A stretch of DNA of 64,000 bases from Marinomonas sargassi (GCF_025716875.1 NZ_JAOVZB010000004.1:1-64000); one strand, 5' to 3'. Counted from the first letter of the stretch, positions 20,791 to 31,874 are shown. Notes: generated by a model from the sequence alone, not told the origin. Made by a program: numbers and translations.

Positions 20791-23700
20791 TTATTCCTTA
20801 GTCGCGACATAAAACTCATTGGATAAACGACTTACCCCTAAACCACTTTGTTTTGTAAGTTTAATTTGTACCGGTATGCGCTCTTTTAAGGCATTAATAT
20901 GGCTAATAATACCTATGGTCTTACCAGAAGAATGAAGGTTGTCTAAAGCATCTAAAGCCGACTCAAGAGTATCGCTATCTAACGTTCCAAAGCCCTCATC
21001 TAAGAACAAGGAATCAATACTGGTTTTGTGTGAAACCAGATCAGACAAAGCCAATGCCAAAGCTAAGCTCACTAAGAAAGATTCACCACCTGAGAGGGTT
21101 TTGGTATCCCGTGATGCGTCTGCTTGCCATGTATCAACTACAGCAAGTGATAAGGCATCCGCTTGTCTTGTTAGCTGATATCGACCATGCAAAATCATCA
21201 AATGCTGATTTGCCAAATACACTAGATGATCGAGCGTTAAACTTTGTGCAAAGCGTCGGAACTTAGCGCCATCGGCAGAGCCTATCATGTAGTTTAAACG
21301 TTCAAGGTAAACTAGACTCTCACGTAACTGGTGTAACTCTTCCAAAGAGGCCAGCGCCTGTTCCCTACGCAACTTTTCTTCTGAAATTTTATTTAACACC
21401 TCACCATAACTGCGATTCAACAGCTGCCTCTGTTCTTCTAGTTGCTGAGTGAGAGTGATTAACTCATCAAGTGAGTTGGTATCTATAATGTCTTTCTCGA
21501 GTCGACCGTTCCGGTGGCTTTCCAAAGCAGCTTCAGCTTGCTTTAATAAAGTGGATTGCTGTGCTTCTAGACTTTTTAATTCTGCAGACTTTTGCTTCAA
21601 AGAAACTAGGTCGTCTTCCGATAAGCAAGCCGATTGCCAAGATGAGGTATTTTCAAAGCCTTTTAGTTGCAAGGCCTCACGCCATGCTGTTTCCGCAAGC
21701 TCTACTTCCTTTTGTAAAGTAGCGAATGATTTTTCAAGAGTTACAGAGGTAGCCGCCGCTGCCGCCAAATTTTGCTGGATCTTCTCCCTAGCCGATACAT
21801 CCGCATCTAACGCTGAACGTTTAGTTTCTAATAATGATTGAGCCTCAAGACGATATTGGGCTAGAGTTTTGTCCCCTAAAATCTCAAACAAACGAACATC
21901 CACAAGCTCCAAGTCTGCTTTTAATTTGCTTAATTCTTGATGGGCCTGTTGTCGCCCTTGTGCATCATTAGTCACTTGCGATTCTAATGATGTTATTTCA
22001 TAGCCCAATTGCTCCACTTTTTGCTGTTGGCTTGTTAAGTTATTTTTTGCCGCACGCCATTCTCGTAGCGAAGTTTCTAGTGCCAACAAGGAATCTTTAA
22101 GTGGCGAAGCACGAAACGGCCCAGGAACACCCGCAGCTATCATGGACTCCGTTAAAGACAAACTCCCACTACCTATGTCTTGAGCCAGCTTAGAAGACTC
22201 TGCCACCTTGCTATCGTATGATTGGCGCAACAACTGCCCCTGTGTTTCTTGCTGCTGTAGCTGCTGCTCAATATTCTGTAACTGAGCAGTCGCTCCTGCT
22301 AGTTCTTCCTCTAGTAACAAGCGTTGCTGATGTACTTTAAGTACAGATTGATTTGTCGCACATACTTGCTGCCACGCACCTTCTACAGCTTTAGAAATAG
22401 TTGTTATCAACTCATCAGAAATTCCATTTTCGAGGTTAAAATCTGGCCCGCCATAAAGCATTAAGTCTTCTAGTAAAGCCAACAATCTTGTTTCTTGCTC
22501 TGCAAGTTCATTCACTAAGGTACCTCGTAAATCAAGGCGCACTTGTTTTTCTCGAATAGCCGCTTTTTGTTCTGAACCTAGCTGCGACCCAGAATGAACC
22601 AATTGCTCCAGTTCGGCCTTTAGCTCATCCAACCTTTGTTGTGAGTTATGTTCTATTTCCTGATGCAAAGCACGATCTAAGTCGTGTTCATTAGAGCCAC
22701 ACAATGGGCAATGGTCATGATCAGTCAAATTGTCTCGTAACTGATTCAATACCAGAATATGACGTTCAGCATCCACCAATTTAGCAAGATCTGAGTAATG
22801 AAGGTTTTTTTCTTTGTAGGCTTTTCTCTGTTGTATTAATTCTTGTTCTTGTGACGCAATTTGGCCTTCTAATGACTGAACAGCGTTGTCGACACTGCCA
22901 AGTTCTGTCTGCTTAGACAAATACGCTTTATATCGCTGCAGCAACTCTTGGGACTTCTGTTGATGGCTTTCCAGTTCGTGAACATACTCTTGCCATTCAC
23001 CTAATTCACGCCCTCCTGCTAGGCTCGAAAAATCTAGCTGAATGCCTTTAACGCTTTGCTCTAACCCTTGAACCTTCTGAGTTTGTTGGTCTCGTTGTTC
23101 TTTGATCAGAGCAAACGAGGCTAATGCACTATCTAATGCATCTTTTGCTAAGTTCACTTCTGACGTCAGGTTTTCCTGCGTCAGAGATTTAGCTTGAATA
23201 GATTCTTGCTGGTATTGCCAGTTTGATATTTGTGATTCTATTTGCTCAGGTTCTTGCCATTGACTGAGGCTCTGTTCACTCTGCTGACAAAACAGCTGCT
23301 CTTGTTTGAGCTTGTCTTGCAATAACGTTAATGACGCGGAGCTAGCTTGATGCTTACTTTCAAGGTCAGCATAACGCTGGTTAGCAGTTTGCAGTTGCTC
23401 ATCGATACTTTGTCTACGGCTCACCATCGGCTGTATGGTTTGGTCTATGTCATCGTTAAGCGCATTCCAAGTCTGCGTTTGTGTGTCAAAGGCTGATTGA
23501 GATAGCTGTATTTTCTGCTCAATTTCTTGCAAAAAATTTTGTTGCTGAGCTTTACTCTGTATCGACTCTGACTTTTCTTGCTCGAGCTGGCTAACTTGAT
23601 TCAATAACTTACTAAGTGATTCATGTTGAGGTGTTAACTCATTAGCGACTTCAGCTTTATCTAATAATGACTGCTGCGATTTAAAAGCCTCTAAGGCAAC

Positions 23701-24504
23701 CTTTGCTTCCTGACTTTGCTGATCATGTAACGCCAGCTGAGACGATAAGGTTTGCTCTGTTTGGTACCAGTCGACACTGCTTTGATGCTGTTTAAAGCTT
23801 TTAGACAAAACATGCTCTTGCTCTTCATAATTTTTTTGCTGAGCAAGTAAGACTTGCAGTTCATCGTCACTTAATAACTGTCGCTGTTCATTTAGAGCTT
23901 CAAGTTGAAGGATTTTTTGCCGCTCAGTTTTATGCTTTTCAAATACCCATTGGGAAACTTGACCATAAATTTCAGTGCCAGTTAGCTCTTCCAATAACTC
24001 GGCTCTGTCATTTGCACTGGCATTTAAAAAAGCGGAAAAGCCACCCTGAGCTAATAGCATGGACTTAGTGAAGCGGGAAAAATCCAAGCCTGTAATGCTG
24101 GCGATCTTGTCTATCTTCTCATTTATTTTGGTAGTAATAATGGAGCCATCAGCTTCACATAACTCACAGGTCATGGGTTGCAGTTTGCCATCACTCTTGC
24201 CTCGAGCACGGCGTTGTCCCCAGAAAGCGCGATAGCCTTTTCCTTTGATTTCAAATTCCACTTCAGCAAGACACTCTGCTGTGTGGCGAGTCATCAGCTC
24301 ATTTTGAGTTGGAGAAACCTTTAACCGAGGCGTTTCATGGTACAAGGCTAAGCAAATGGCATCTAATAGGGTTGATTTACCTGCTCCAGTAGGACCAACA
24401 ATGGCAAATACACCAGCATCATCAAAGGGTGCTTTCGTAAAATCAATTTGCCACTCACCTTTTAAAGAGTTCAGGTTTTTGAGTCGTAATTTACAAATCT
24501 TCAT
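20791..24504 (-). CDS. sbcC: Exonuclease SbcCD subunit C
   Basis: A 1237-residue Rad50-like ATPase. The Walker A motif is [13 protein letters not shown] (about residues 38-50). Two very long coiled-coil arms meet at a zinc hook, [11 protein letters not shown] (about residue 600). Near the C-terminus come the ABC signature [20 protein letters not shown] and Walker [13 protein letters not shown]. With SbcD it forms a nuclease that cuts hairpins and protein-blocked DNA ends. The length is in the upper range for SbcC. The start codon overlaps the sbcD stop by four bases, so sbcD-sbcC is a coupled operon. Confidence 0.95.
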   Translation of the reverse strand: MKICKLRLKNLNSLKGEWQIDFTKAPFDDAGVFAIVGPTGAGKSTLLDAICLALYHETPRLKVSPTQNELMTRHTAECLAEVEFEIKGKGYRAFWGQRRARGKSDGKLQPMTCELCEADGSIITTKINEKIDKIASITGLDFSRFTKSMLLAQGGFSAFLNASANDRAELLEELTGTEIYGQVSQWVFEKHKTERQKILQLEALNEQRQLLSDDELQVLLAQQKNYEEQEHVLSKSFKQHQSSVDWYQTEQTLSSQLALHDQQSQEAKVALEAFKSQQSLLDKAEVANELTPQHESLSKLLNQVSQLEQEKSESIQSKAQQQNFLQEIEQKIQLSQSAFDTQTQTWNALNDDIDQTIQPMVSRRQSIDEQLQTANQRYADLESKHQASSASLTLLQDKLKQEQLFCQQSEQSLSQWQEPEQIESQISNWQYQQESIQAKSLTQENLTSEVNLAKDALDSALASFALIKEQRDQQTQKVQGLEQSVKGIQLDFSSLAGGRELGEWQEYVHELESHQQKSQELLQRYKAYLSKQTELGSVDNAVQSLEGQIASQEQELIQQRKAYKEKNLHYSDLAKLVDAERHILVLNQLRDNLTDHDHCPLCGSNEHDLDRALHQEIEHNSQQRLDELKAELEQLVHSGSQLGSEQKAAIREKQVRLDLRGTLVNELAEQETRLLALLEDLMLYGGPDFNLENGISDELITTISKAVEGAWQQVCATNQSVLKVHQQRLLLEEELAGATAQLQNIEQQLQQQETQGQLLRQSYDSKVAESSKLAQDIGSGSLSLTESMIAAGVPGPFRASPLKDSLLALETSLREWRAAKNNLTSQQQKVEQLGYEITSLESQVTNDAQGRQQAHQELSKLKADLELVDVRLFEILGDKTLAQYRLEAQSLLETKRSALDADVSAREKIQQNLAAAAATSVTLEKSFATLQKEVELAETAWREALQLKGFENTSSWQSACLSEDDLVSLKQKSAELKSLEAQQSTLLKQAEAALESHRNGRLEKDIIDTNSLDELITLTQQLEEQRQLLNRSYGEVLNKISEEKLRREQALASLEELHQLRESLVYLERLNYMIGSADGAKFRRFAQSLTLDHLVYLANQHLMILHGRYQLTRQADALSLAVVDTWQADASRDTKTLSGGESFLVSLALALALSDLVSHKTSIDSLFLDEGFGTLDSDTLESALDALDNLHSSGKTIGIISHINALKERIPVQIKLTKQSGLGVSRLSNEFYVATKE

Positions 24505-25787
24505 AGGGATTCATTCCCCTGATTTTGCTCTTCCACTTCCTGCAAACAATCATCAAACATTTGTGTCAGTATTGTCGCTTCCGCTTCTTCAATGTCAGGA
24601 TAGCCTTGTAAACTTTTTTCAAATACTTCTTTTACCGTCAATTCTGACAGGGTTTGCCTCGCCTCAAACGCCTCTTTCTTTCGTTCATTTACGCTTTTTC
24701 GCATGACACGTAATAACTCAATGGGCTGACCTTCAATAACTTCTAATAAGCGTTTGTGAACATCGCTTAGATAATCGTCTGCAATAACCGTCACTTCTAA
24801 CCAAAGCGTTTTGCCTTCTGGTAACTTTCGTTCTTCTATTAAATCAGTAATTTGCGAACATAAACTTTTCAGGTTGCCGCTCATGCTTTTCATTGGTTGA
24901 AAGCAAGGAATACTGTGCAGCTGTATTGGTTCCTTTTTCTCTTCAAACAAATCTGTTGGTATCTCGTTCGCTTTATCTAGTAAATCGGTGTCTATAACCA
25001 CCAGCGTTTTCTCGCGTCCCAATTCATCAAAGCTTAAAGGGATAGGCGAACCACTGTAGCGAAACTTACCGTCTTTACTTACGGCTTGAGCTCTATGTAT
25101 ATGACCTAGGGCGAGATAATCGAAAGGCGGGAAGACGGAAGTGGGTAATGATTCAAGCGTCCCCACATAAAGGTCACGCACTGATTCACTAGTTTGACCA
25201 CCTATTGCGGTTAAGTGCCCTGTGCCGATAATAGGTACTGGTGCTTTAAGGGCTTTATTTTTTTCACATGCAAGCTCATATAGGCTCGAATAAAAGCTTT
25301 CTATTTTTTGTAACAAGCCAATTTTTTTATCTTGCTCAGATTGCCCTGATGTACTGGAAAGGACATCTTTGGGGCGTAAATACGGCACAGCACATACCCA
25401 AGCAGCTATCTCTTTTTGTTTGTTATAGAGAGGGACAATATGGGATTCGAGGTCCTCTAAACAAGCTTGACTAGTCACACTGGTATCTAGATAAGACAGC
25501 AAACTCTTAGACTCATTTAGCATACTTACTGAATCATGATTGCCCGCCACGACAACCAACTGACAATGGCAAGCTTTCATATCCAATACTAATTGATGGT
25601 ACATTTCCCGGGCATAACTTGGCGGCGCCCCCGTATCAAAAATATCGCCAGCAATAATGACAGCGTCAATACTCTTTTCCACAACCAGATTTAAGAGCCA
25701 ATCAATAAAGGCCAAATGTTCATCACGACGAGTTTTCCCCATGAAGTGCTGGCCGAGATGCCAATCAGAGGTATGTAAAATTTTCAT
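24501..25787 (-). CDS. sbcD: Exonuclease SbcCD subunit D
   Basis: A 428-residue Mre11-like metallophosphoesterase nuclease subunit. All the metal-binding motifs are present: HTSDWHLGQ (about residues 4-12), [13 protein letters not shown] (about 47-59), [10 protein letters not shown] (about 79-88), [10 protein letters not shown] and [10 protein letters not shown]. The C-terminal part (about 330-428) would bind the coiled-coil base of SbcC. It is the first gene of the sbcDC operon; a [2Fe-2S] protein gene lies 30 bases upstream on the same strand. Confidence 0.95.
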   Translation of the reverse strand: MKILHTSDWHLGQHFMGKTRRDEHLAFIDWLLNLVVEKSIDAVIIAGDIFDTGAPPSYAREMYHQLVLDMKACHCQLVVVAGNHDSVSMLNESKSLLSYLDTSVTSQACLEDLESHIVPLYNKQKEIAAWVCAVPYLRPKDVLSSTSGQSEQDKKIGLLQKIESFYSSLYELACEKNKALKAPVPIIGTGHLTAIGGQTSESVRDLYVGTLESLPTSVFPPFDYLALGHIHRAQAVSKDGKFRYSGSPIPLSFDELGREKTLVVIDTDLLDKANEIPTDLFEEKKEPIQLHSIPCFQPMKSMSGNLKSLCSQITDLIEERKLPEGKTLWLEVTVIADDYLSDVHKRLLEVIEGQPIELLRVMRKSVNERKKEAFEARQTLSELTVKEVFEKSLQGYPDIEEAEATILTQMFDDCLQEVEEQNQGNESL

Positions 25788-25817
25788 GTTATGACACCAA
25801 AAAGAATAAAAGAGGTA

Positions 25818-26666
25818 CTAGCGAACAAAGTGCAGCTGACTCATACGTAAGCGTAAAGGGCGTAAAATAGTTTGCCATGTATCTTGGGGGAATCTTTGAC
25901 CATGATAAATGATTTGCAGATCGGGCTGACTTGTTTCCGTCAGCTTTGCACGAATAAATTCCGTCAACCCCCTATCGGCAGCATAATGAGATATAGACGA
26001 AGGTAAAGAATAAAAGCCAATTAAGTTTGATGAAAGGCTTTTTAATGCCGACTCCCAGTAGGGTTCAAACACACTATTTTCAAATGTAGAAACCACTAGA
26101 ACTGAGCCATGGTCCAACCCCATTTCATACAATAAGCGCCCCTTTCTAACGCCTACTTTACTGCTGATTTGGAGAGTGTCATTTACTGTAAGAGTAACTA
26201 GTTTCCGCCAAATCCCTTCTGCTTTGACATGCTTTATTGATGCCTTTTGCAATAATAGTTTTAAGGGCTCCCCAGCAGAGTTAATCGCCATACTGTCATA
26301 AGAAACACTCTCATCATCACAAGGCAATAAAAGGCTCACCCTATCTCCAAAGCTATCATCACTTGGTCCGAGCAAGGTTAACTCTATAGTGAATTCATTT
26401 ATAACCTGAACCTGCTCCACCATAAAGCCTATTGAGGGGGATGGAACATGAGAAGAGATGGACATTGGGGAGGAAACATTGACCTGACAACACAGAATTT
26501 CTTCTTGCTTGTTTTTATCGTATAACCGACAGGCGCCACAGACGCCTGCGCGACAGCCATAATTTACATCGACATTATTCGTCAATAAAGTATCGAGTAA
26601 ATTATCACCGCTTTTTCCAGATATTTTTTTATCGTCTAGTTGTATCGTAAAATTAAGCGATGACAC
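25818..26666 (-). CDS. Ferredoxin-domain protein with a degenerate reductase-like region
   Basis: A 282-residue protein. Residues 1-70 form a plant-type [2Fe-2S] ferredoxin domain with Cys38, Cys43 and Cys46 (NYGCRAGVCGACRL) and Cys59/Cys60 (EILCCQVNV). The last spacing is only 12-13 residues, much shorter than usual. Residues about 85-190 look like a beta-barrel FAD-binding module (VEQVQVINEFTIELTLLGP, RKLVTLTVNDTLQISSKVGVRKG), but the RxYS flavin motif is absent. Residues 190-282 resemble an NAD-domain remnant without the usual CGP motif. It may be an electron-transfer protein that lost its flavin. It precedes sbcD by 30 bases, but a role in DNA repair would be speculation. Confidence 0.7.
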   Translation of the reverse strand: MSSLNFTIQLDDKKISGKSGDNLLDTLLTNNVDVNYGCRAGVCGACRLYDKNKQEEILCCQVNVSSPMSISSHVPSPSIGFMVEQVQVINEFTIELTLLGPSDDSFGDRVSLLLPCDDESVSYDSMAINSAGEPLKLLLQKASIKHVKAEGIWRKLVTLTVNDTLQISSKVGVRKGRLLYEMGLDHGSVLVVSTFENSVFEPYWESALKSLSSNLIGFYSLPSSISHYAADRGLTEFIRAKLTETSQPDLQIIYHGQRFPQDTWQTILRPLRLRMSQLHFVR

Positions 26667-26770
26667 TATAACTTTTCACCCTTTATTGTATTGGCTTATA
26701 AGTGTCTGATTCAGGCGTTATGACACTCAAAGCCACCAGCTTAACTTAGTCTATAAAAGTGCTACAGAAT

Positions 26771-27835
26771 TCAGGCAACGACACGGTTACGCCCGCCTGC
26801 TTTCGCCTCATATAAGCGTTTATCTGCTGCTTTAATAAGCTCACCATATAAAACTTGATCTTGTGATTCGACAATGCCAAAACTCATGGTCACTCTGTAA
26901 TCTGGATGAGAACTGATTAGCGCTTTTTCAGAAATATCTTGGCGAATTTTATCTATCAAAACGAATGCATCATGCTTTGAAATATCGGTCAACAGTATTA
27001 AAAACTCTTCTCCACCCCAACGGCTCACAATGTCCGATTTTCTCAATCGACTTTGCAAAAAAGCGGACAGATTAACGAGCACTTCATCACCAATATCATG
27101 ACCTAAGGTGTCGTTTACTTTTTTAAAATAGTCGACATCTGCCAAGACCATGCAATAGGGTTGTCGTTTATGATTCAGCTTAAGCGAGTTGTTTTTTAAA
27201 GTGTCATTCACGTATCGGCGATTATATAACCCCGTAAGCTCATCTTTAATGGCAATTTCCCTTAATTCATCTTGCTGCTGCTCGTTAACGAAGCGAACAA
27301 CAATGATACAGGCCACCATGGGAATTCCAGCAAAAATAGCATTACTGAAATACAGCCAAGGCATATATTCTTCCAAGTGATGTACATAATGGACATCCCT
27401 AAAATAGGTTTCAATCAAACCAAAAATCAGGATAAAACTAAAACCAAAGGCAGTCGCCTCAAACTTGTTTAGCTTTGGATTAACCGTGGCAAATAAAGAC
27501 ATGGGCCATAGATAAAATTGAAAACCAGAAACTGGGCCTAATTGGGATACTGCAAACAGCGAGTGCGCTGTTATTTCAACACAGGCCAACATGATGGCAT
27601 TAGAGTGGCGGCCTTTGAAGTTTTCATGAAGCACAGCAATCCATAGCATGATGCTAGCAATATTAAAAAGTGATAAAGAAGGGATATTGAGGTAGTAAAA
27701 AAGAAACAGAAAAACAATGTGTATGACCAACCCAATTAAGCCTACCGCTAAAATAACCGAGTATTTGCGGTAATCGTCATATTGAACATGACTGGATGAC
27801 ACTAAATCAGGAAGATAATCTTTATTTTTTAACAT
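26771..27835 (-). CDS. Membrane-bound diguanylate cyclase
   Basis: A 354-residue protein with about six membrane helices in residues 25-190 and a GGDEF domain in the C-terminal 170 residues. The active-site loop reads SRWGGEEFLILL (about residue 268-279), an active GGEEF variant, so it should make c-di-GMP from GTP. KDELTGLYNRRYVNDTL marks the start of the domain. No RxxD inhibitory-site motif is obvious directly before the loop. The sensory input of the membrane part is unknown. It is a single gene. Confidence 0.9.
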   Translation of the reverse strand: MLKNKDYLPDLVSSSHVQYDDYRKYSVILAVGLIGLVIHIVFLFLFYYLNIPSLSLFNIASIMLWIAVLHENFKGRHSNAIMLACVEITAHSLFAVSQLGPVSGFQFYLWPMSLFATVNPKLNKFEATAFGFSFILIFGLIETYFRDVHYVHHLEEYMPWLYFSNAIFAGIPMVACIIVVRFVNEQQQDELREIAIKDELTGLYNRRYVNDTLKNNSLKLNHKRQPYCMVLADVDYFKKVNDTLGHDIGDEVLVNLSAFLQSRLRKSDIVSRWGGEEFLILLTDISKHDAFVLIDKIRQDISEKALISSHPDYRVTMSFGIVESQDQVLYGELIKAADKRLYEAKAGGRNRVVA

Positions 27836-27966
27836 TCACATCCCGTTTAATATTAGGTTAGACAAAGACACTCTAGTAGAAGGCTAGCTTTGAATATTGC
27901 TCAAAACAAAAACATAGATAAGTATTAATTATGCACCAAAAAAACATCAGTAATACAATAATAATG

Positions 27967-27992
27967 AAAAAGGCGCATATGTGCGCCTTTTT
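27967..27992 (-). terminator. Rho-independent terminator of gor
   Basis: AAAAAGGCGCA pairs with TGCGCCTTTTT around a TATG loop. It is bidirectional in form and lies 32 bases past the gor stop. Confidence 0.88.
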
Positions 27993-28023
27993 CATTAAAA
28001 AACCAGCCTTTTATGCCCTTCTC

Positions 28024-29400
28024 TTACTTCCTTGGCTTTAACGCACCAGCAGAGAAAGTCACAAACTCTTCCGCACTGGTTGGATGAACACCAACCGTCG
28101 AGTCAAAGTCCGCTTTTGTTGCGCCAGCTTTAATAGCGATACCAAGGCCTTGAATGATTTCTCCAGCATAGTCACCCACCATGTGAGCGCCAATGACTTT
28201 TTCATCAGCATTGTTTACTAGTAGTTTCATCATAGAGCGAGTCGTCGCACCACTTAGAGTATGTTTCATCGCACGGAAATCCGTTTGGTAAACTCTAAAA
28301 TCTAAACCACGCGCTTCGGCTTCTTGTTCAGAAAGGCCAACGGTACCAATCGCCGGCTGGCTGAATACGGCAGTTGGAATGTTGTCGTAGTCAAAGCTAA
28401 CTTCTTTACCTTCAAACCAGTAATCAATCAGTGCCATAGCTTCTTTAATAGCAACAGGGGTCAATTGAATATTGTCTGTTACGTCGCCAAGTGCGAAAAC
28501 GCTAGGAGCCGTTGTCGTGAAGTTATTGTCTACTTTCACGGCACCGTTTTTACCTGTTTCGATGCCTGCTTTATCAAGCGCTAGAGAACCAACGTTAGGA
28601 ACACGGCCCGTTGCGTACAAGATAAGACCGAATGTTTCTGTGTGACCGTCTTTAAAGCGCACTAAACGCTCGCCATCTGGTTTGCTTGGATCAACAAGTT
28701 CAATGGACTCAACGTCCGTATTCAAACGAACATCGACACCAGACTTATTGTATTCTTCGCTAGCAAAGGCACGAATGTCTTCATCGAAGCCGCGTAACAC
28801 TTGATCGCCACGGTAAGCTAAGGCTGTGTCTACTCCTAGACCATTTAGAATTCCTGCAAACTCGACAGCGATATAACCACCACCCACAACCAAAGCTTTA
28901 TTAGGTAAAGCGTCTAGGTAAAACATTTCGTTAGAGCTTACCACTAGATCACTACCTGAAAATTCAGGAATAAATGGCTTAGCACCAACAGCGATTAGAA
29001 TACGTTCTGCTGTGTAAGTTTTGCCCGCTACTTCAACCGTATGCGCATCGACAAAGCTCGCATAACCTGAGATCACCTCAACACCAGCATTACCCAACAT
29101 ATTGCCGTAAATACCATTCAGGCGTTCAATCTCCTTGTTTTTGTTGTCGCGTAAAACAGACCAATCAAACTCAACGCCTTTATGTGACCAACCATAGCCA
29201 GCAGCTTCTTCAAAGCCATGACCGTATTCGGAACCATAAACAAATAGCTTTTTAGGGACGCAACCTATGTTGACACAAGTACCACCTAAAGCACTGCCTT
29301 CTGCTACAGCCACTTTGTATCCTTTTGACGCAGCCACTCGGCTCGCACGTACACCCCCAGAGCCTGCACCAATAACAAATAGATCGTACTGATAAGCCAT
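28024..29400 (-). CDS. gor: Glutathione-disulfide reductase
   Basis: A 458-residue FAD-dependent pyridine nucleotide-disulfide oxidoreductase that keeps glutathione reduced. The FAD-binding GAGSGGVRASRVAASKG (about residues 11-27), redox-active GGTCVNIGCVPKKLF (about 39-53), NADPH-binding VVGGGYIAVEFAGIL (about 171-185) and C-terminal GVHPTSAEEFVT with the catalytic His are all present. The Cys-x4-Cys pair plus PKK fits glutathione reductase rather than lipoamide dehydrogenase. It is divergent from xthA. Confidence 0.93.
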   Translation of the reverse strand: MAYQYDLFVIGAGSGGVRASRVAASKGYKVAVAEGSALGGTCVNIGCVPKKLFVYGSEYGHGFEEAAGYGWSHKGVEFDWSVLRDNKNKEIERLNGIYGNMLGNAGVEVISGYASFVDAHTVEVAGKTYTAERILIAVGAKPFIPEFSGSDLVVSSNEMFYLDALPNKALVVGGGYIAVEFAGILNGLGVDTALAYRGDQVLRGFDEDIRAFASEEYNKSGVDVRLNTDVESIELVDPSKPDGERLVRFKDGHTETFGLILYATGRVPNVGSLALDKAGIETGKNGAVKVDNNFTTTAPSVFALGDVTDNIQLTPVAIKEAMALIDYWFEGKEVSFDYDNIPTAVFSQPAIGTVGLSEQEAEARGLDFRVYQTDFRAMKHTLSGATTRSMMKLLVNNADEKVIGAHMVGDYAGEIIQGLGIAIKAGATKADFDSTVGVHPTSAEEFVTFSAGALKPRK

Positions 29401-29592
29401 TTAGTTCTCCAACTGTTACTTATTTAATGTATCGCCCAAGTGTAACAGAGCACTTCCCCATTGTTAAAAAAATTACCGCTATCAAATACATCAAAAAAAT
29501 CAATTTATTCTAAACAGTTAAGTTCTTTATGCGCACTTCACATCTAGGTATCATTAGACATACTTTATTGTTTTTTCAGATGGAAGAGTTTC

Positions 29593-30405
29593 ATGAAATT
29601 TGTGTCTTTTAATATAAACGGCTTACGTGCGCGCCCTCACCAAATCGAAGCATTGGTAGAAAAGCATTCCCCTGATGTGATTGGCCTGCAAGAAATTAAA
29701 GTCCACGATGATGCCTTCCCCCATGAGATTCCGGAATCCGTTGGCTACCATGCCTACTACTACGGTCAAAAGTCTCACTACGGCGTTGCGATTTTTAGTA
29801 AGCAAGAAGCCACCAAGGTTGAGTACGGATTCCCCGGTGATGATGAAGACGCCCAGCGTCGTATGATCATTGCCACATTCGATACCCCACAAGGCCCAGT
29901 GAAAGTACTTAACGGTTATTTCCCGCAAGGAGAAAACCGTGAACACGAAACTAAGTTTCCAGCAAAACGTAAATTCTATGGGGACCTAATGGATTATCTG
30001 GCATCACACTCTCCCGATGAGAAAATCATCGTCATGGGGGATATCAACATTTCCCCAACGGATTTAGATATTGGCATAGGCGAGCCAAATGCTAAACGCT
30101 GGCTAAAAACAGGAAAATGTAGCTTCTTACCTGAAGAGAGAGAATGGCTTAAAACTCTTATGGATTGGGGTTTTACAGACACTTACCGCCAGCTTAACCC
30201 AACAGTAAACGACCGTTTTAGCTGGTTTGATTACCGCTCTAAAGGCTTTGATGACACGCCAAAACGTGGGTTACGTATTGATGTGATTTTATCGTCAACT
30301 AGCTTAACGCCTAGCTTGCAAGATGCCGATGTTGACTACGAATTAAGAGGCCTTGAAAAGCCTTCTGATCACGCGCCTATTTGGACATCCTTTGATTTAA
30401 GCTAA
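29593..30405 (+). CDS. xthA: Exodeoxyribonuclease III (AP endonuclease)
   Basis: A 270-residue exonuclease III of the endonuclease/exonuclease/phosphatase fold, acting at abasic sites in base excision repair. Metal and catalytic motifs are [11 protein letters not shown] (about residue 7), GLQEIKV (about 31-37), [12 protein letters not shown] (about 104-115), [14 protein letters not shown] (about 147-160), RIDVILSS (about 228-235) and KPSDHAPI (catalytic His, about 260). Length is typical. It is transcribed alone; no strong terminator was recognised before the next gene. Confidence 0.94.
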   Translation: MKFVSFNINGLRARPHQIEALVEKHSPDVIGLQEIKVHDDAFPHEIPESVGYHAYYYGQKSHYGVAIFSKQEATKVEYGFPGDDEDAQRRMIIATFDTPQGPVKVLNGYFPQGENREHETKFPAKRKFYGDLMDYLASHSPDEKIIVMGDINISPTDLDIGIGEPNAKRWLKTGKCSFLPEEREWLKTLMDWGFTDTYRQLNPTVNDRFSWFDYRSKGFDDTPKRGLRIDVILSSTSLTPSLQDADVDYELRGLEKPSDHAPIWTSFDLS

Positions 30406-30504
30406 GATGAAAAGACCATACGGCTATTGGCTAGATTTTAACCAGAAACAGCAATAGCCGTATTTATTGAGAATAAATCACATTAACACCTACTACCCCC
30501 AAGC

Positions 30505-30527
30505 TTATCCACAGACAATGTGGATGA
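30505..30527. promoter_or_regulatory. Inverted pair of DnaA-box-like 9-mers
   Basis: TTATCCACA at 30505-30513 is a perfect consensus DnaA box. TGTGGATGA at 30519-30527 is its inverse with one mismatch. The pair lies 38-60 bases before the ArsR-type start codon and could affect that promoter. Isolated boxes also arise by chance. Confidence 0.4.
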
Positions 30528-30564
30528 CTTAGAAAAGAACCTAACAAAGAGAGCCTACATCGCC

Positions 30565-30879
30565 ATGCAGAATGATATGCCAACAATGGAAGACATGCTC
30601 CAACAGTCATCCCAAGCTGCCAGCTTTCTAAAAGCATTAAGCAATGAAAGTCGCCTACTGATTCTTTGTTATTTATTGGATGGTGAGCTGTCGGTAAGTG
30701 CATTAAATGACAAAGTACCACTCAGCCAATCTGCCCTATCCCAACACCTTGCGGTATTAAGAAAAGACAAATTAGTCGAAACAAGACGCGAATCGCAAAC
30801 CATCTATTACCGAATTGAAGATGAAAGAGTGCGTACCTTAATTGCTACCTTACACACCCTATTCTGTCCGCAGTTATAA
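30565..30879 (+). CDS. ArsR/SmtB family transcriptional regulator
   Basis: A 104-residue winged helix-turn-helix regulator. AASFLKALSNESRLLILCYLLDGELSVSAL and PLSQSALSQHLAVLRKDKLVETRRESQTIYYRI form the complete ArsR-type DNA-binding domain. The typical metal-binding ELCVCDL motif is replaced by ELSVSAL, so it is probably not a metal sensor of that class. The redox-sensing BigR/SqrR type has cysteines elsewhere, and here only one in LILCYLL and one near the C-terminus (LFCPQL) are seen. The frame opens with GTG at 30520, but ATG 30565 has an AGAGAG stretch before it and fits family length. Its target is unknown. Confidence 0.83.
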   Translation: MQNDMPTMEDMLQQSSQAASFLKALSNESRLLILCYLLDGELSVSALNDKVPLSQSALSQHLAVLRKDKLVETRRESQTIYYRIEDERVRTLIATLHTLFCPQL

Positions 30880-30887
30880 CAATTAGG

Positions 30888-31724
30888 CTAATAACTCGTA
30901 TCCCTAACTCGAAGGAAACTTGCGAACCTTGGGATACCCCGAGACGTTAAACCTTGATATCGATAAGTCACATACTCTCCCAATTTAGGAGGGTTCCGAC
31001 GCTCTACATCAGAAAACCCAGTACCAATTTTAAAACGCACCCCGTCTGGCATCTCAACCACTAAAGCACCCATTAACCCTTGGTATTTACCTTTCCCCTC
31101 TAAAAAACCAACGACTTTCGCTTCGGCATCCATATAAGGCTTTAGCTTTAACAAATTATCACTGCGCCCACTTTCAAATAAAGCCGCTTTACGGTGTAAG
31201 ATCAAACCTTCGGCTCCTGCCTTCACATATTCATCTAAAACCCTATACAAAGCGTCAATCGAGGAAACACTGAACTGCGCCACTGGAGAAATATGCTCAA
31301 GCGCAAGGCTCGTGATTAACTCTTTATAAAACTCATACCTCTTTTCAAAGGTCTTTTCTTTATCTGGTGCGTCAAACACCATATAACGAATTGTCTTCCA
31401 CTCGTTATCGTTAGGTACGTCTTTACTAACAGTAGATAAAATCGCTTCAAAGCTCTGACGCTCAGACCATAACTCCCCATCTAACCAAACAGCAGGTAAC
31501 CCTTCAGTAAACCAATCAGGCGCATGTATCTTATTACCTTGCCGAGTCAGCAACTCGCTACCAGTCCAAATACCACGAACACCATCGTATTTTTCACTAA
31601 CCAAATACTCTTCCACATCCACACTGTCGGAAAAGACCTTAGCCAACTGCACATCTGGCTGAGCCCAAACAGGGAGACACCAAAAGCAAATTAAACAAAG
31701 GAAAAAATATCGTTGAAATAACAT
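30888..31724 (-). CDS. Exported ATP-dependent DNA ligase, LigE-like
   Basis: A 278-residue minimal ATP-dependent DNA ligase with an N-terminal signal peptide (FFLCLICFWCLPVWA, cleavage near residue 21). Nucleotidyltransferase motifs are visible: motif I SEKYDGVRG (adenylated Lys about residue 44), motif III VWLDGELW, motif IV AEGLILHRK, and motif V LLKLKPY. An OB-fold domain follows (VVGFLEGKGKYQGLMGALVVEM, GTGFSDVERRNPP). Domain order and length fit the Lig E group of proteobacteria, proposed to work in the periplasm, for example on incoming DNA. It converges on the ArsR gene with an 8-base gap. Confidence 0.88.
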   Translation of the reverse strand: MLFQRYFFLCLICFWCLPVWAQPDVQLAKVFSDSVDVEEYLVSEKYDGVRGIWTGSELLTRQGNKIHAPDWFTEGLPAVWLDGELWSERQSFEAILSTVSKDVPNDNEWKTIRYMVFDAPDKEKTFEKRYEFYKELITSLALEHISPVAQFSVSSIDALYRVLDEYVKAGAEGLILHRKAALFESGRSDNLLKLKPYMDAEAKVVGFLEGKGKYQGLMGALVVEMPDGVRFKIGTGFSDVERRNPPKLGEYVTYRYQGLTSRGIPRFASFLRVRDTSY

Positions 31725-31849
31725 AACTCACTCCTGTGATCATTTATCGCGTCATCCATAACGCGCAAACTAACGAATGTTAGCCATCATTTAGGTATAG
31801 AAGCTGATAACCATAATCTCCAATGACTCTTTTGAAAAACAACAGACAC

Positions 31850-31874
31850 AAAAAAGCCCGCTAATAAACGGGCT
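31850..31874 (-). terminator. Terminator of the small gene at 31911
   Basis: On the minus strand, AGCCCG pairs with CGGGCT around an eight-base loop and is followed by a T-run. Confidence 0.78.
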
